Assembly: GCF_030145185.1 (NCBI RefSeq)
Contig: NZ_JAQYWB010000006.1
Coordinates: forward strand, 1 to 64,000
Length of the DNA stretch: 64,000 nt
Direction: 5' to 3'
From: Desulfoluna sp.
GTDB taxonomy: Bacteria > Desulfobacterota > Desulfobacteria > Desulfobacterales > Desulfolunaceae
Position numbers and translations under genes: made by a program. The notes under the pieces were generated by a model. That model ran no database searches. It was not told the DNA's origin and saw only the letters and a program-made list of their open reading frames with translations. Shown piece by piece: positions 8,642-16,214 of the stretch. Numbering within the stretch: position 1 is the first letter of the stretch; each line of letters starts with the position of its first letter.

Positions 8642-9041
8642 GGCGTCTCTCTGGGTAGAAGGTTATGATTTTATAATTCTAAAAATGAAAATTCTTTTTG
8701 TGTGCGTGACCGGGAACAACGATACGTATAAACAGAGATAAGGTAAAGAGTCAATGTTTCGGCTCTGCTCATATGAGGAAAAAATGAGCAGAGCAGATCC
8801 CCTGAGGGGATCCATGTGTCATGCTCGTATACCACCTTGAACATCGATCACAGAGGAGATGGGTGGTCATACAATTTTGTTGACAGCAAAAAAGAGAACA
8901 GCCTATACTTTTTGGTAATGCTATACAGGGTTCGGCCATGACGAACAATCGTCGGTCTGGTCCGGGACCCATTTCATTTTCATACCTCGGGGACGGTTTT
9001 TTTTCGGATGCCCGGTACGTCGTGACGAGAGGGGGACCACC
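8642..9041. other. 400-base intergenic region between divergent units
   Basis: No convincing gene. It holds a perfect 11-base inverted repeat (GCTCTGCTCAT at 8762-8772 and its complement at 8784-8794), directly followed by the palindrome GATCCCC-TGA-GGGGATC (8796-8812), and then the promoter at 8881-8910. The inverted repeats have no T tract, so they may be operator sites or a structured leader rather than a terminator. Reading frames here (8769-9206 minus, 8938-9399 plus) lack a ribosome binding site and any recognisable family. Confidence 0.6.
8881..8910 (+). promoter_or_regulatory. Sigma-70 type promoter of the FrhB-like gene
   Basis: A perfect -35 box TTGACA (8881-8886) and a -10 box TATACT (8905-8910) are 18 bases apart. 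Transcription would start near 8917, leaving a leader of about 125 bases before the ATG at 9042. Confidence 0.65.
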
Positions 9042-10163
9042 ATGCAGGTTCGAGGAGGAAAGGCGTTGGTCAGTGAGGTCCAGGAAAAGGGCCTGTGCGT
9101 CGACTGTGGGGGCTGTGTGGGGCTCTGCCCCTATTTTCGAAGCCACCGGGGGCGTGTGGCCATGCTCTTTGACTGTGGCCTGGACGAAGGCCGGTGCCAT
9201 GCACATTGCCCCAAGGTGGAGGTCGATTTGGATGCGGTCAGTCGACAGATCCCGGGCGTTCCCTATACCGAGGCACCTGCCGGTTATTTTCGCCGTATGG
9301 TCAAGACCCGTGCCGGGGAAAAGATGGTGGGACGGGCGCCCTATCAGAATGGCGGAACGGTCTCTTCTCTTTTGGCGCTGGCTTTTGATTCTGGATTGAT
9401 TGATGCCGCTGCTTTAACCGATCGGGAGGGGCTGATACCTCGGCCCCGGGTGGTCACCGATGTGGCCGGGGTGCTGGCCTGTGCGTCATCGAAGTACATG
9501 GCCTCCCCCACGGTGTCTGCGGTTCATGAAGCGATTGCGGCAGGTTTTCAGCGCATCGCTTTTGTGGGGACCCCCTGCCAGGCGACCTCTGTGGGGCAGA
9601 TGCGGTGCCAGATCCCTGGCCACAGCGAAAACGGCCCCATCGCCCTGACCATCGGCCTGTTCTGTACCTGGGCCCTGGACGCCAGGGCATTGACCTCCAT
9701 GGCGTCAGCAGAGATGGATCTTCAGGCCATTACAGGGATGGATGTTCCCCCGCCCCCTGCCTCGGTTTTTTCCTTTAAAACTCAAAACGGGTCCGTGGAT
9801 ATCCCCCTTGAGCGCGTGCGGGAAGCGATTCCCGAGGGCTGTCGGATCTGCCCGGACATGACCGCCGAATTTACCGATCTGTCTGTGGGTGCGCTGGAGG
9901 GAGACACCACCTGGAACAGCCTCATCTGCCGAACGGCGGCCGGTGAAGCCCTTTTCGATGCGGCTCTTAAAAAGGGGTATCTGGAAGCGGCCCCCATGGA
10001 TCCGGCCCAGGCAGCAGGGCTTCTCAAGGCCTCCGCCGTTAAGAAGGCCCGGGCCATGGCAAGGGCTCGGGAAGAGGGGCTGTTGAATAATGCAGAAGGG
10101 GCTTCGGCTCTCCGGGTGGAGCCCGCGGTTGTGGATCGGATTCTGGGAGGGACAGGCCAGTGA
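9042..10163 (+). CDS. FrhB/FdhB-family (coenzyme F420 hydrogenase/dehydrogenase beta subunit) iron-sulfur flavoprotein
   Basis: A 373-residue protein with an N-terminal ferredoxin-like motif CVDCGGCVGLCP (Cys 19, 22, 25 and 29), a second cysteine pair (CHAHCP), the FrhB N domain (GYFRRMVKTRAGE, then QNGGTVSSLLALAFDSGLIDAA) and the FrhB C domain with AFVGTPCQATSVGQM and CRICPDMTAEFTDLSVG. The family moves electrons between F420-like or flavin cofactors and iron-sulfur clusters. Sulfate reducers have many paralogues without F420 use. Directly upstream of iorA it probably exchanges electrons with ferredoxin. The specific partner is not known. Confidence 0.8.
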   Translation: MQVRGGKALVSEVQEKGLCVDCGGCVGLCPYFRSHRGRVAMLFDCGLDEGRCHAHCPKVEVDLDAVSRQIPGVPYTEAPAGYFRRMVKTRAGEKMVGRAPYQNGGTVSSLLALAFDSGLIDAAALTDREGLIPRPRVVTDVAGVLACASSKYMASPTVSAVHEAIAAGFQRIAFVGTPCQATSVGQMRCQIPGHSENGPIALTIGLFCTWALDARALTSMASAEMDLQAITGMDVPPPPASVFSFKTQNGSVDIPLERVREAIPEGCRICPDMTAEFTDLSVGALEGDTTWNSLICRTAAGEALFDAALKKGYLEAAPMDPAQAAGLLKASAVKKARAMARAREEGLLNNAEGASALRVEPAVVDRILGGTGQ

Positions 10164-10307
10164 GCGGGGAACCCACCGCGTAAGTTTGCATCTCAGGAGG
10201 TGGTCTTACCGCCGAAGTTATTCCGATTAACACCCCTCTCTGAATTGAAACCGGCGTACCCACAGCCTGTGGGTGTGGGGCGCAAGTGGTCGGCCCTCAG
10301 GCTCCGC

Positions 10308-10398
10308 GCGAATGCGCAGGCAGTACCGCTCGAAGTAACGACGTCCCTGTCGCATTCGCAAACCCGCTTTCAAGGTGGCACACCTTGCCACCGGAGGC
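10308..10398 (+). repeat. Two-hairpin intergenic repeat, copy A
   Basis: Outer arms GCGAATGCG (10308-10316) and CGCATTCGC (10351-10359) are perfect complements. They are followed by the inner hairpin CAAGGTG-GCA-CACCTTG (10371-10387) and the tail CCACCGGAGGC. A run of T residues (10402-10407) follows. The end of the element lies 30 bases before the iorA start. A small extra hairpin, ACCCACA-GCC-TGTGGGT, is at 10258-10274. Confidence 0.85.
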
Positions 10399-10428
10399 TG
10401 CTTTTTTCACGTCCATCAGGGAGGAGAG

Positions 10429-12414
10429 ATGAGCCATCTGCATGAGGAGAAGCCGGGGAATCGCCGGCTCTGTATGGGAAACGAAGCCATCGTCAGAGGA
10501 GCCCTGGAGGCCGGTGTTGCGGTGGCGGCGGGTTATCCTGGGACCCCAGCATCCGAGATCATCGAGACGCTTTCGGCCCTGGCCGGTCCGATGAACCTTT
10601 ATGTGGAATGGTCTGTCAACGAAAAGGTCGCTTTGGAGGTGGCGTCCTCCGCATCCTTTGCGGGGCTTCGAAGTCTGGCGGTTATGAAGCAGCCCGGGCT
10701 GAATGTCGCCTCTGATTACCTGCTTCATTTGTCGGGTTCCGGCACCCGCGGGGGGATGGTGCTGGTCTCAGCAGACGATCCCGGAGCGCTCTCCAGCGTG
10801 AATGAAGGGGAGACCCGCCCCTATGCCAAGCTGATGGAAGTGCCGCTGCTGGAGCCGGGGGATTTTCAGGAGGCCAAGGAGATGACCGTCTGGGCCTTTG
10901 AACTCTCTGAAACCATTCGGAATGTGGTGCTGCTGCGCACCGTGACCCGGCTCTCCCATGCCAGCGGGACCGTCGTGATGGGGGAACTGCCCGAGACGGA
11001 GAAGCAGGCACGCTTTAAGCACGATGGCTTTATCATCGACCCCATGGAAGGGGTGGTGATGAGCCCGCCGGTGGAGTGGAAACACAGCCAGCAGCAGGAA
11101 AAGCTGAAACAGGCTCAGGCTCTTTTTGAAACCTCTCCCTTTAATACCTACGAAGGCCCGGATGCCCCTGAATTGCTGATTATTACCAGCTCGGTCTGCA
11201 CCCTCTACTGCAAAGAGGCCGTGGCGCTTCTGGATGTGGGGGAAAGGGTGGGGATCCTGAAACTCGGCACCACCTGGCCCCTGCCTGAAAAGTGGGTGAA
11301 GAAACACCTGGCCACATCCGACACGGTCCTGGTGGTGGAAGAGGTGCTCCCCTTCCTCGAAGGCGAGATCAAAATCCTTGCTGCTGAGTCCGTGGCTGAA
11401 ATCGGCGCGAAAACGTTTTACGGCAAAAAAGAGGGAAGCCTTCCCACCACCGGTGAGATGAACCCGGATCGCGTGGTGGCCGCCCTCTCCACCATTCTGG
11501 GTGTTGAGTACATCGGCCAGGAGGCCGCCTATGCCCAGAGGGCCAATGAGATCTCTTTTGCGGGGGCGCCCAATCGGGAAGCCACCTTTTGCCCGGGTTG
11601 TCCCCATCGGGCCTCATTCTGGTCCATCAACACGGCTCTCTCCATGGACAACCGGAACGGGTTTGTCTGCGGGGATATCGGCTGCTACTCCATGGCGGTC
11701 CTCCCGGCAGGCTTCTCCACCCTTAAAACCCTCCACGCCATGGGCTCGGGCACCGGGGTGGCCAGTGGCTTCGGGAAACTCTCACCCTTCGGTATGGACC
11801 AATCCGTGGTCGCCGTCTGCGGGGACAGCACTTTTTTTCATTCGGTCCTGCCCCCCCTGGTCAACGCCATTCACCACCAGTCAGATCTTACCCTCATCGT
11901 CCTGGATAACAGCGGCACTGCCATGACCGGCTTCCAGTCCCATCCGGGCCTTGCTGCCAACGCCATGGGGGAGATTGCCGCCGTCATCGATATCCCGACC
12001 GTCTGCCAGGCCCTCGGCGCCAGGGTGAAGGTGGCCGATCCCTTTGAGGTCATGAAAACCCGGGAACTTCTCTTGGGACTGCTCGATGAGAAAGGCGTGA
12101 AGGTCCTGGTCCTGAAGCAGGCCTGCGCCCTGAGCCCTGAAAAGAAACACAGCAAAGCCTGGGAGATGACCATTGATGAATCCATCTGCCTGGGAGACAC
12201 CTGCGGCTGTAACCGCTTCTGTACCCGCATCTTCGCTTGCCCCGGCCTTGTCTGGGATAAAGAAAAAGGCAAAGCCCACATCGATGAGGTGGTCTGTACC
12301 GGCTGCGGCGTCTGCGCCGAGATCTGCCCAGTGGGCGCTATCGGAAAAGGGAGGGCAGAGAAAAAGGGAAAAAAGCGTGCCTCCGGCGGCGAGGTGAGCC
12401 ACCTCGAAAGCTGA
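10429..12414 (+). CDS. iorA: Indolepyruvate:ferredoxin oxidoreductase, alpha subunit IorA
   Basis: A 661-residue TPP-dependent oxidoreductase subunit that converts arylpyruvates to aryl-acetyl-CoA while reducing ferredoxin. It has the N-terminal pyrimidine-binding domain (GNEAIVRGALEAGVAVAAGYPGTP, split across residues 17-40), a middle domain and the TPP-binding domain (FCPGCPHRASFW, CGDIGCYSM, GDSTFFHS and DNSGTAMTG). The C-terminal ferredoxin domain has two cysteine sets, CLGDTCGCNRFC and CTGCGVCAEICP. The frame is open upstream to 10375 inside repeat A, but ATG 10429 has AGGGAGGAGA at 10418-10427. The last eleven residues are encoded by repeat copy B. It works with IorB, encoded 347 bases downstream. 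Confidence 0.95.
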   Translation: MSHLHEEKPGNRRLCMGNEAIVRGALEAGVAVAAGYPGTPASEIIETLSALAGPMNLYVEWSVNEKVALEVASSASFAGLRSLAVMKQPGLNVASDYLLHLSGSGTRGGMVLVSADDPGALSSVNEGETRPYAKLMEVPLLEPGDFQEAKEMTVWAFELSETIRNVVLLRTVTRLSHASGTVVMGELPETEKQARFKHDGFIIDPMEGVVMSPPVEWKHSQQQEKLKQAQALFETSPFNTYEGPDAPELLIITSSVCTLYCKEAVALLDVGERVGILKLGTTWPLPEKWVKKHLATSDTVLVVEEVLPFLEGEIKILAAESVAEIGAKTFYGKKEGSLPTTGEMNPDRVVAALSTILGVEYIGQEAAYAQRANEISFAGAPNREATFCPGCPHRASFWSINTALSMDNRNGFVCGDIGCYSMAVLPAGFSTLKTLHAMGSGTGVASGFGKLSPFGMDQSVVAVCGDSTFFHSVLPPLVNAIHHQSDLTLIVLDNSGTAMTGFQSHPGLAANAMGEIAAVIDIPTVCQALGARVKVADPFEVMKTRELLLGLLDEKGVKVLVLKQACALSPEKKHSKAWEMTIDESICLGDTCGCNRFCTRIFACPGLVWDKEKGKAHIDEVVCTGCGVCAEICPVGAIGKGRAEKKGKKRASGGEVSHLES

Positions 12415-12461
12415 TTGCCCCTGCGCTTTCTCCTTCGTTCCTCAGGAAAAAGCGCAGGGGC
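12379..12461 (-). repeat. Two-hairpin intergenic repeat, copy B (overlaps the end of iorA)
   Basis: Inverse orientation. GCCTCCGGCGG at 12379-12389, inner hairpin CGAGGTG-AGC-CACCTCG (12390-12406), then outer arms GCCCCTGCGCTTT (12417-12429) and AAAGCGCAGGGGC (12449-12461), a perfect 13-base pair unlike the other copies in sequence but equal in position. The iorA stop codon TGA is at 12412-12414, inside the element. In the element's own direction it ends near a run of T residues. Confidence 0.85.
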
Positions 12462-12761
12462 GTTCGCCGCGGGCTGTGCCCGCCACCAAAGCGGGTGACT
12501 GTCCGGGCATTGTGACAAGCTCTGTGAGGGTGTGGACTCGGTGTCATCACTTAGTCGACATTGTTCGGAGTATGAAGTGCTCTCGGTGTTCCCCGGCTCA
12601 TGCGCTTGTGACATACGTTGATTGGCCTCAAACTTAGCGCGAATGCGGACGCATTTCAGCCCGGAGTTACGACTCCCGATGCGCATTCGCAAACCAGCTT
12701 TCAAGGTGGCACACCTTGCCGCCGGAGGCAGGCTTTTACCCGGACAAGGAGACGAGAACCT
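12415..12761. other. 347-base gap between iorA and iorB
   Basis: It contains the rest of repeat B, a small hairpin GCGGG-CTGTG-CCCGC (12469-12483) and repeat C, which ends 32 bases before iorB. No gene or clear terminator is seen. iorB may be transcribed from iorA or from its own promoter, which I could not identify. Confidence 0.5.
12639..12729 (+). repeat. Two-hairpin intergenic repeat, copy C
   Basis: Outer arms GCGAATGCG (12639-12647) and CGCATTCGC (12682-12690), inner hairpin CAAGGTG-GCA-CACCTTG (12702-12718), tail CCGCCGGAGGC to 12729, then TTTT. Same orientation as copy A and almost the same distance (32 bases) to the following start codon. Confidence 0.85.
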
Positions 12762-13382
12762 ATGGAGACCATTGGACTTCCTCATGATCCATACAATTTG
12801 ATTATTACGGGTGTGGGCGGGCAGGGGAATGTGATGACTTCGCGGACCCTTGGGGGCATGCTGGCCTCCCAGGGGCTTTTTGTTACCATCGGGGAGACTT
12901 TCGGGGCGTCCCAGCGGGGCGGGTCGGTGATGAGTCATCTGCGTTTTTCCAGGCGATCGAGCTGGTCCCCGCAGATTCCTTTGGGGCAGGCGCATATGGT
13001 GGTCTCCATGGAGCCCTCAGAGGCCATTCGGGTGCTCAAGGATTTTGGGAACCGCGGGGTGAAGGTGATCACCAACACGCGGCCGTTTCTGCCGGTGGGG
13101 GTGATCTCGGGGCAGCTTAACTATCCGTCGGAGGATGAGATCCGGGACTGGGTCAATGAGATGACGGAGGCCGCCTGGTTTCTTAACGCCACGGAGGAGG
13201 CGGTCAAGATCGGGGCGCCGGTGCTGGGCAACGTCATCATGGCGGGTGCCTTGGCGGGATCAAAGGCGCTTCCCCTGCCGAGGGCCCTATTTGAAGGGGC
13301 GGTGCGTGAGCGATTTGAAGGGGAGAGACTGGCGCAGAACCTCGCAGCATTTGATGTGGGGTACGCGGCCGTTGCCGGCTGA
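12762..13382 (+). CDS. iorB: Indolepyruvate:ferredoxin oxidoreductase, beta subunit IorB
   Basis: A 206-residue gamma-domain subunit of the 2-oxoacid:ferredoxin oxidoreductase family. It opens with the typical LIITGVGGQGNVMTSRTLGG motif (split, residues 13-32) and has GETFGASQRGGSVMSHLRF (about 46-64), both hallmarks of IorB. The frame is open upstream into repeat C, but the ATG at 12762 with AAGGAGA at 12746-12752 is the likely start. It pairs with IorA to oxidise aromatic 2-oxoacids in amino-acid fermentation, or runs in reverse for synthesis. Confidence 0.94.
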   Translation: METIGLPHDPYNLIITGVGGQGNVMTSRTLGGMLASQGLFVTIGETFGASQRGGSVMSHLRFSRRSSWSPQIPLGQAHMVVSMEPSEAIRVLKDFGNRGVKVITNTRPFLPVGVISGQLNYPSEDEIRDWVNEMTEAAWFLNATEEAVKIGAPVLGNVIMAGALAGSKALPLPRALFEGAVRERFEGERLAQNLAAFDVGYAAVAG

Positions 13383-13419
13383 GCACCCCGCATCATGCTG
13401 TGAACGATAGGAGAGTGTG

Positions 13420-13488
13420 ATGAAGAAACTCCCTGTGTGGGGGAGTGGTTTGGTATATTACACGGACCGTGCCAGAAGAGGATAAAAA
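13420..13488 (+). CDS. Possible small protein of 22 residues downstream of iorB
   Basis: ATG at 13420 has AGGAG at 13409-13413 with good spacing, and the frame runs to TAA at 13486-13488. The product is basic and aromatic (MKKLPVWGSGLVYYT, then DRARRG). It lies between iorB and its terminator. There is no homology I can recall, and such a short frame may occur by chance. Confidence 0.2.
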
Positions 13489-13592
13489 AAGGATAAGCCC
13501 GAAACACAGGGGTTTTATCGTATTTTCAAGGGAGGGTGCTGGCCAGGAAATGTGGCGGGGAAAAATCAGATGGATCCAAAAGAGTCATTGTG

Positions 13593-13641
13593 CGCCGGCC
13601 TGTGGGAGAAAATACCACACAGGCCGGTGTTTTGTTTTTTT
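13593..13641 (+). terminator. Rho-independent terminator of the ior unit
   Basis: A twelve-base stem, CGCCGGCCTGTG (13593-13604) with CACAGGCCGGTG (13618-13629), one G-T pair included, is followed by TTTTGTTTTTTT (13630-13641). Confidence 0.9.
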
Positions 13642-13762
13642 ATAACTATTCAGATAGTGCCTCCGGCGGCCCTGCCGGGGGCTAAATTTTTGCATAATTT
13701 TATAAAGAAGGGTTTAACAAACAGGTTTTAAAAAATTCTTCTTGAATGAATTTTGTTTTAAA

Positions 13763-13846
13763 TGCGGATGTGATTTGACCCGAGGAACGAGGGGCAAAGC
13801 GCATCCGCAACCTGCTTTCAAGGTGGCACACCTTGCCGCCGGAGGC
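13763..13846 (+). repeat. Two-hairpin intergenic repeat, copy D
   Basis: Outer arms TGCGGATG (13763-13770) and CATCCGCA (13802-13809). Relative to copies A and C, an A-T pair has become G-C, with both partners changed. Inner hairpin CAAGGTG-GCA-CACCTTG (13819-13835), tail CCGCCGGAGGC to 13846, then a T run. Confidence 0.85.
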
Positions 13847-13906
13847 TTTTTTTGGAGCTGAACCGTTACGTTTTTTTTAACGGAATGAGGCCATCGGTGA
13901 AAACGG

Positions 13907-14890
13907 TCACAGCGCCAGGGTGCGCCCCACTTCAATGGGTTGGTAGGCATCACCAAAGACCTCGCGGAACCGATTCAGGCTCCAGTCACAGCTGTCATGG
14001 GGGGAGAGCCCCACGGCGGTGACACCGGCCTGTTGGATGGCATCCATGCCGCGCTGGACATCCTCTTCGGTAAGGCCGTTCCACGGCATGCGATCAGACC
14101 CTACAAGCTTTTGCAGATTGAGGGGGCCAAGCATCATTCGTCCCCCATGGATGGGGTAGTGCAGGCCACCGATCACAGCAAAGATGGGGTGGGGGAAAAG
14201 GGCCTGGCATCGTTCGAGGAGGCGTTCGATGGTGGGGTGCCCGCATCCGATGATCAGCGCCATGCCTTTGCCCTCAACGTGGATGGCCAGGGCCTGTTCT
14301 ACAGTATAGCCCATAATAAAAAGGGACCGCCCCATGGGGCCCAGGGACCAGACACCCGGAGCGAGCTCGCGGGGTGCCGTGACGGTGACGGCATGGCACC
14401 CCGTTGGGAGGGCACCGGTCAGGGTCTCCGGGGTGTAGACGGGAAGGTCAGAGCAGGGGGAGGCTCCGGGCGAAAAGGAGAACCGTTTCTCTTTTTCTTC
14501 GGGGATGCCTCCCACATGATCCCGATGGAGATGGCTGAGCACGAGGGCGTCCAGACTGCCCAGGTCCACGCCGAGTTTTTTTGCGTTGGCGAGCAGGGGC
14601 GAGGGATCCTCGCATTTTTCGTTGGCGCCCACGTCAAGAAGGATCCGGGTGTCGCCCGCTGTTACGAGATAGGAGACTCCCGCCTCGGTGGCGAGGGTCT
14701 CATCGGCGGCGTGGAAATCCACCAGGGGGAGGATGGAGAGGGTGGGGACAGACCCTGAGGAGTCGAGTTCCGGGGGAAGGAAGGCTGCGTCTTCCTGCTC
14801 CTGGCGATGGATGCCCCGGACCAGTTTACGTTTGAGCAGCGACAAGGGGGCGATAATGACGAGGGCGAGAATCAACATGAGGTAGGCCAT
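13907..14890 (-). CDS. Membrane-anchored metallo-beta-lactamase-fold hydrolase
   Basis: A 327-residue protein with one N-terminal transmembrane helix (residues 2-19, MLILALVIIAPLSLL) followed by basic residues. A metallo-beta-lactamase domain carries the metal motif SHLHRDHVGG (His120, His122, Asp124, His125), then later CGH and a C-terminal SPHDSCDW segment. It resembles the subgroup of archaeal and bacterial proteins related to methanopterin-pathway synthase-like hydrolases (GCGH and GGLHYP motifs). The substrate is unknown. A repeat copy in the same orientation lies 42 bases upstream of its start. Confidence 0.75.
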   Translation of the reverse strand: MAYLMLILALVIIAPLSLLKRKLVRGIHRQEQEDAAFLPPELDSSGSVPTLSILPLVDFHAADETLATEAGVSYLVTAGDTRILLDVGANEKCEDPSPLLANAKKLGVDLGSLDALVLSHLHRDHVGGIPEEKEKRFSFSPGASPCSDLPVYTPETLTGALPTGCHAVTVTAPRELAPGVWSLGPMGRSLFIMGYTVEQALAIHVEGKGMALIIGCGHPTIERLLERCQALFPHPIFAVIGGLHYPIHGGRMMLGPLNLQKLVGSDRMPWNGLTEEDVQRGMDAIQQAGVTAVGLSPHDSCDWSLNRFREVFGDAYQPIEVGRTLAL

Positions 14891-14932
14891 GGGTTTCTCC
14901 GGCTAAGGGTGGCAGTATCTGTAACAAAAAGT

Positions 14933-15022
14933 GCCTCCGGCGGCGAGGTGAGCCACCTCGAAAGCTCATTTGCGAATGCGTATCGGTTGTCGTTAATCTC
15001 AGCACCTCGCGTCCGCATTCGC
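14933..15022 (-). repeat. Two-hairpin intergenic repeat, copy E
   Basis: Inverse orientation. GCCTCCGGCGG at 14933-14943, inner hairpin CGAGGTG-AGC-CACCTCG (14944-14960), outer arms GCGAATGCG (14972-14980) and CGCATTCGC (15014-15022). Read on the minus strand, it ends with a T run 42 bases before the start of the minus-strand gene at 14890. Confidence 0.85.
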
Positions 15023-15112
15023 GTGAAGGGTGAGGGGCTGCAACGTTCGTCACAAGTGCACGAATGGTCGGTGCTTCCTTGCCAACTCACGGGTTGACAT
15101 TAACCGGAATAA

Positions 15113-15194
15113 CTCCGGCGGCAAGGTGTGCCACCTTGAAAGCTGGTTGCGAATGCGCTTTGCCCCGCGCTTGTCGCGCCGGAGGCATGTTCGC
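15113..15194 (-). repeat. Two-hairpin intergenic repeat, copy F (degenerate outer stem)
   Basis: Inverse orientation. CTCCGGCGG, inner hairpin CAAGGTG-TGC-CACCTTG (15122-15138), outer arm GCGAATGCG (15149-15157) and a poor partner CATGTTCGC (15186-15194). It lacks the T run of the other copies. Confidence 0.7.
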
Positions 15195-15201
15195 TTTTTT
15201 C

Positions 15202-16041
15202 TTAGATCTTCACTACCTGATCCAGCTCGATTCCTTTGCGGCCCTCTTTGACGGTGGCCGCGGCGACGGTGGGGTCGTGTTCGAAAAAGAGCGTCCAGTT
15301 CTTGGCCACGGCTTGCTTGAGGACCCCTTCTTTTTCGGACATAATGAGCAGGGGCTGGTTGTCGTAGCCCATGTGCCAGGGGATGGGTATATGGGCTGAG
15401 GTGGGGATCAAATCGCCGCAAAAAAGAAGGGACTCGGTCTCTCCCGTGATAAGGGGGAGCTGCTGGCCGCAGGTGTGGCCGTCGGAGAAAAGCAGTTCAA
15501 TGCCATCAATGGGGAGGTTGTTGCCGTCCAGGACCCTCAACTGTCCGTTTGTTTCCATGGGGGTCCAGTTTTCGGCAAAGAAGCTCGCCCGGTCCCGCAG
15601 GGTGGGATATTTGGCCCAGTTAAGCTGACGTTTCTGAATGTAGTAGGTGGCGTTGGGAAAGGTGGGGACGGCGTTTCCTTCTTTGAGAAAGGTGGTGCCC
15701 CCTGCGTGATCGAAGTGGAGATGGGTGAGGATGACGTCGGTGATCTCGGCGGTGGAGAGACCGTAATCGCGCAGCGCCTCATCGGGACTGCGGGTGGCGG
15801 TGACGCCGTAGATGGCCAGCTCTTTTTCGCTGAATTTCGTGCCGCAACCGGTGTCGATCAGGATATTGCGTCCGTGCCCGCAAAGCAGCAGGGAGCGTGA
15901 CTTTAAAGGGATGCGATTCTTGGCATCCGACGGGATCTTACGGTCCCAGAGCGGCTTGGGAACCACTCCAAACATGGCCCCTCCGTCCAGAAGAAAATCA
16001 CACATCTCCACCGCATGGCATTTGTATCCACCCACGTCCAT
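15202..16041 (-). CDS. Soluble metallo-beta-lactamase-fold hydrolase
   Basis: A 279-residue MBL-fold protein without a signal peptide. The motif THLHFDHAGG (His107, His109, Asp111, His112) is followed by DGHTCGQQ (third metal His), CGDLIP and the late FFEHD. The layout is that of the lactonase/glyoxalase II-like subgroup, including N-acyl-homoserine lactonase-like proteins (NILIDTGCG before the metal motif). The substrate is unknown. It is separated from the membrane-anchored MBL gene by two repeat copies. Confidence 0.8.
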   Translation of the reverse strand: MDVGGYKCHAVEMCDFLLDGGAMFGVVPKPLWDRKIPSDAKNRIPLKSRSLLLCGHGRNILIDTGCGTKFSEKELAIYGVTATRSPDEALRDYGLSTAEITDVILTHLHFDHAGGTTFLKEGNAVPTFPNATYYIQKRQLNWAKYPTLRDRASFFAENWTPMETNGQLRVLDGNNLPIDGIELLFSDGHTCGQQLPLITGETESLLFCGDLIPTSAHIPIPWHMGYDNQPLLIMSEKEGVLKQAVAKNWTLFFEHDPTVAAATVKEGRKGIELDQVVKI

Positions 16042-16214
16042 TGTTGCCTCTCCCTCGTTGAAAGATGAACCCCAACATCCCGGCCCAAGCCTGCCACACT
16101 TTTTCTCAAGAACGGTATCCTACTTGATTTAACCTGTAAATACCTGAATATTCGAGGTGGACAATGTTACCGGAAGGGGCGGGAGAGAACGCGAGGTCTG
16201 TCTCCGGGATGTTT

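Larger units (their letters stand above)
13383..13906. other. 524-base gap after iorB
   Basis: It holds a possible 22-codon reading frame (13420-13488), the ior terminator (13593-13641), a fragment of the repeat family (GCCTCCGGCGGC at 13659-13670), an AT-rich stretch and repeat copy D, which ends 60 bases from the convergent minus-strand gene. Nothing else is recognised. Confidence 0.6.
14891..15201. other. 311-base gap with two repeat copies
   Basis: The space between the two metallo-beta-lactamase-fold genes is almost filled by repeat copies E and F. No gene is seen. Confidence 0.7.

Noticed and set aside
8938-9399. A 153-residue frame overlapping the start of the FrhB-like gene
   Set aside because: It runs in another frame through the clear ferredoxin-motif coding region and has no family match.
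10375-10428. An 18-residue N-terminal extension of IorA, and a longer one for IorB (12618-12761)
   Set aside because: Both extensions are translations of the repeat copies (for example FQGGTPCRRR). Good ribosome binding sites and the start of family homology point to 10429 and 12762.
10308-15194. The 10-15 kb repeats as a CRISPR array
   Set aside because: The units are about 90 bases, self-complementary, irregularly spaced by 100 to 2000 bases, in both orientations, and separated by genes. No cas gene is nearby.
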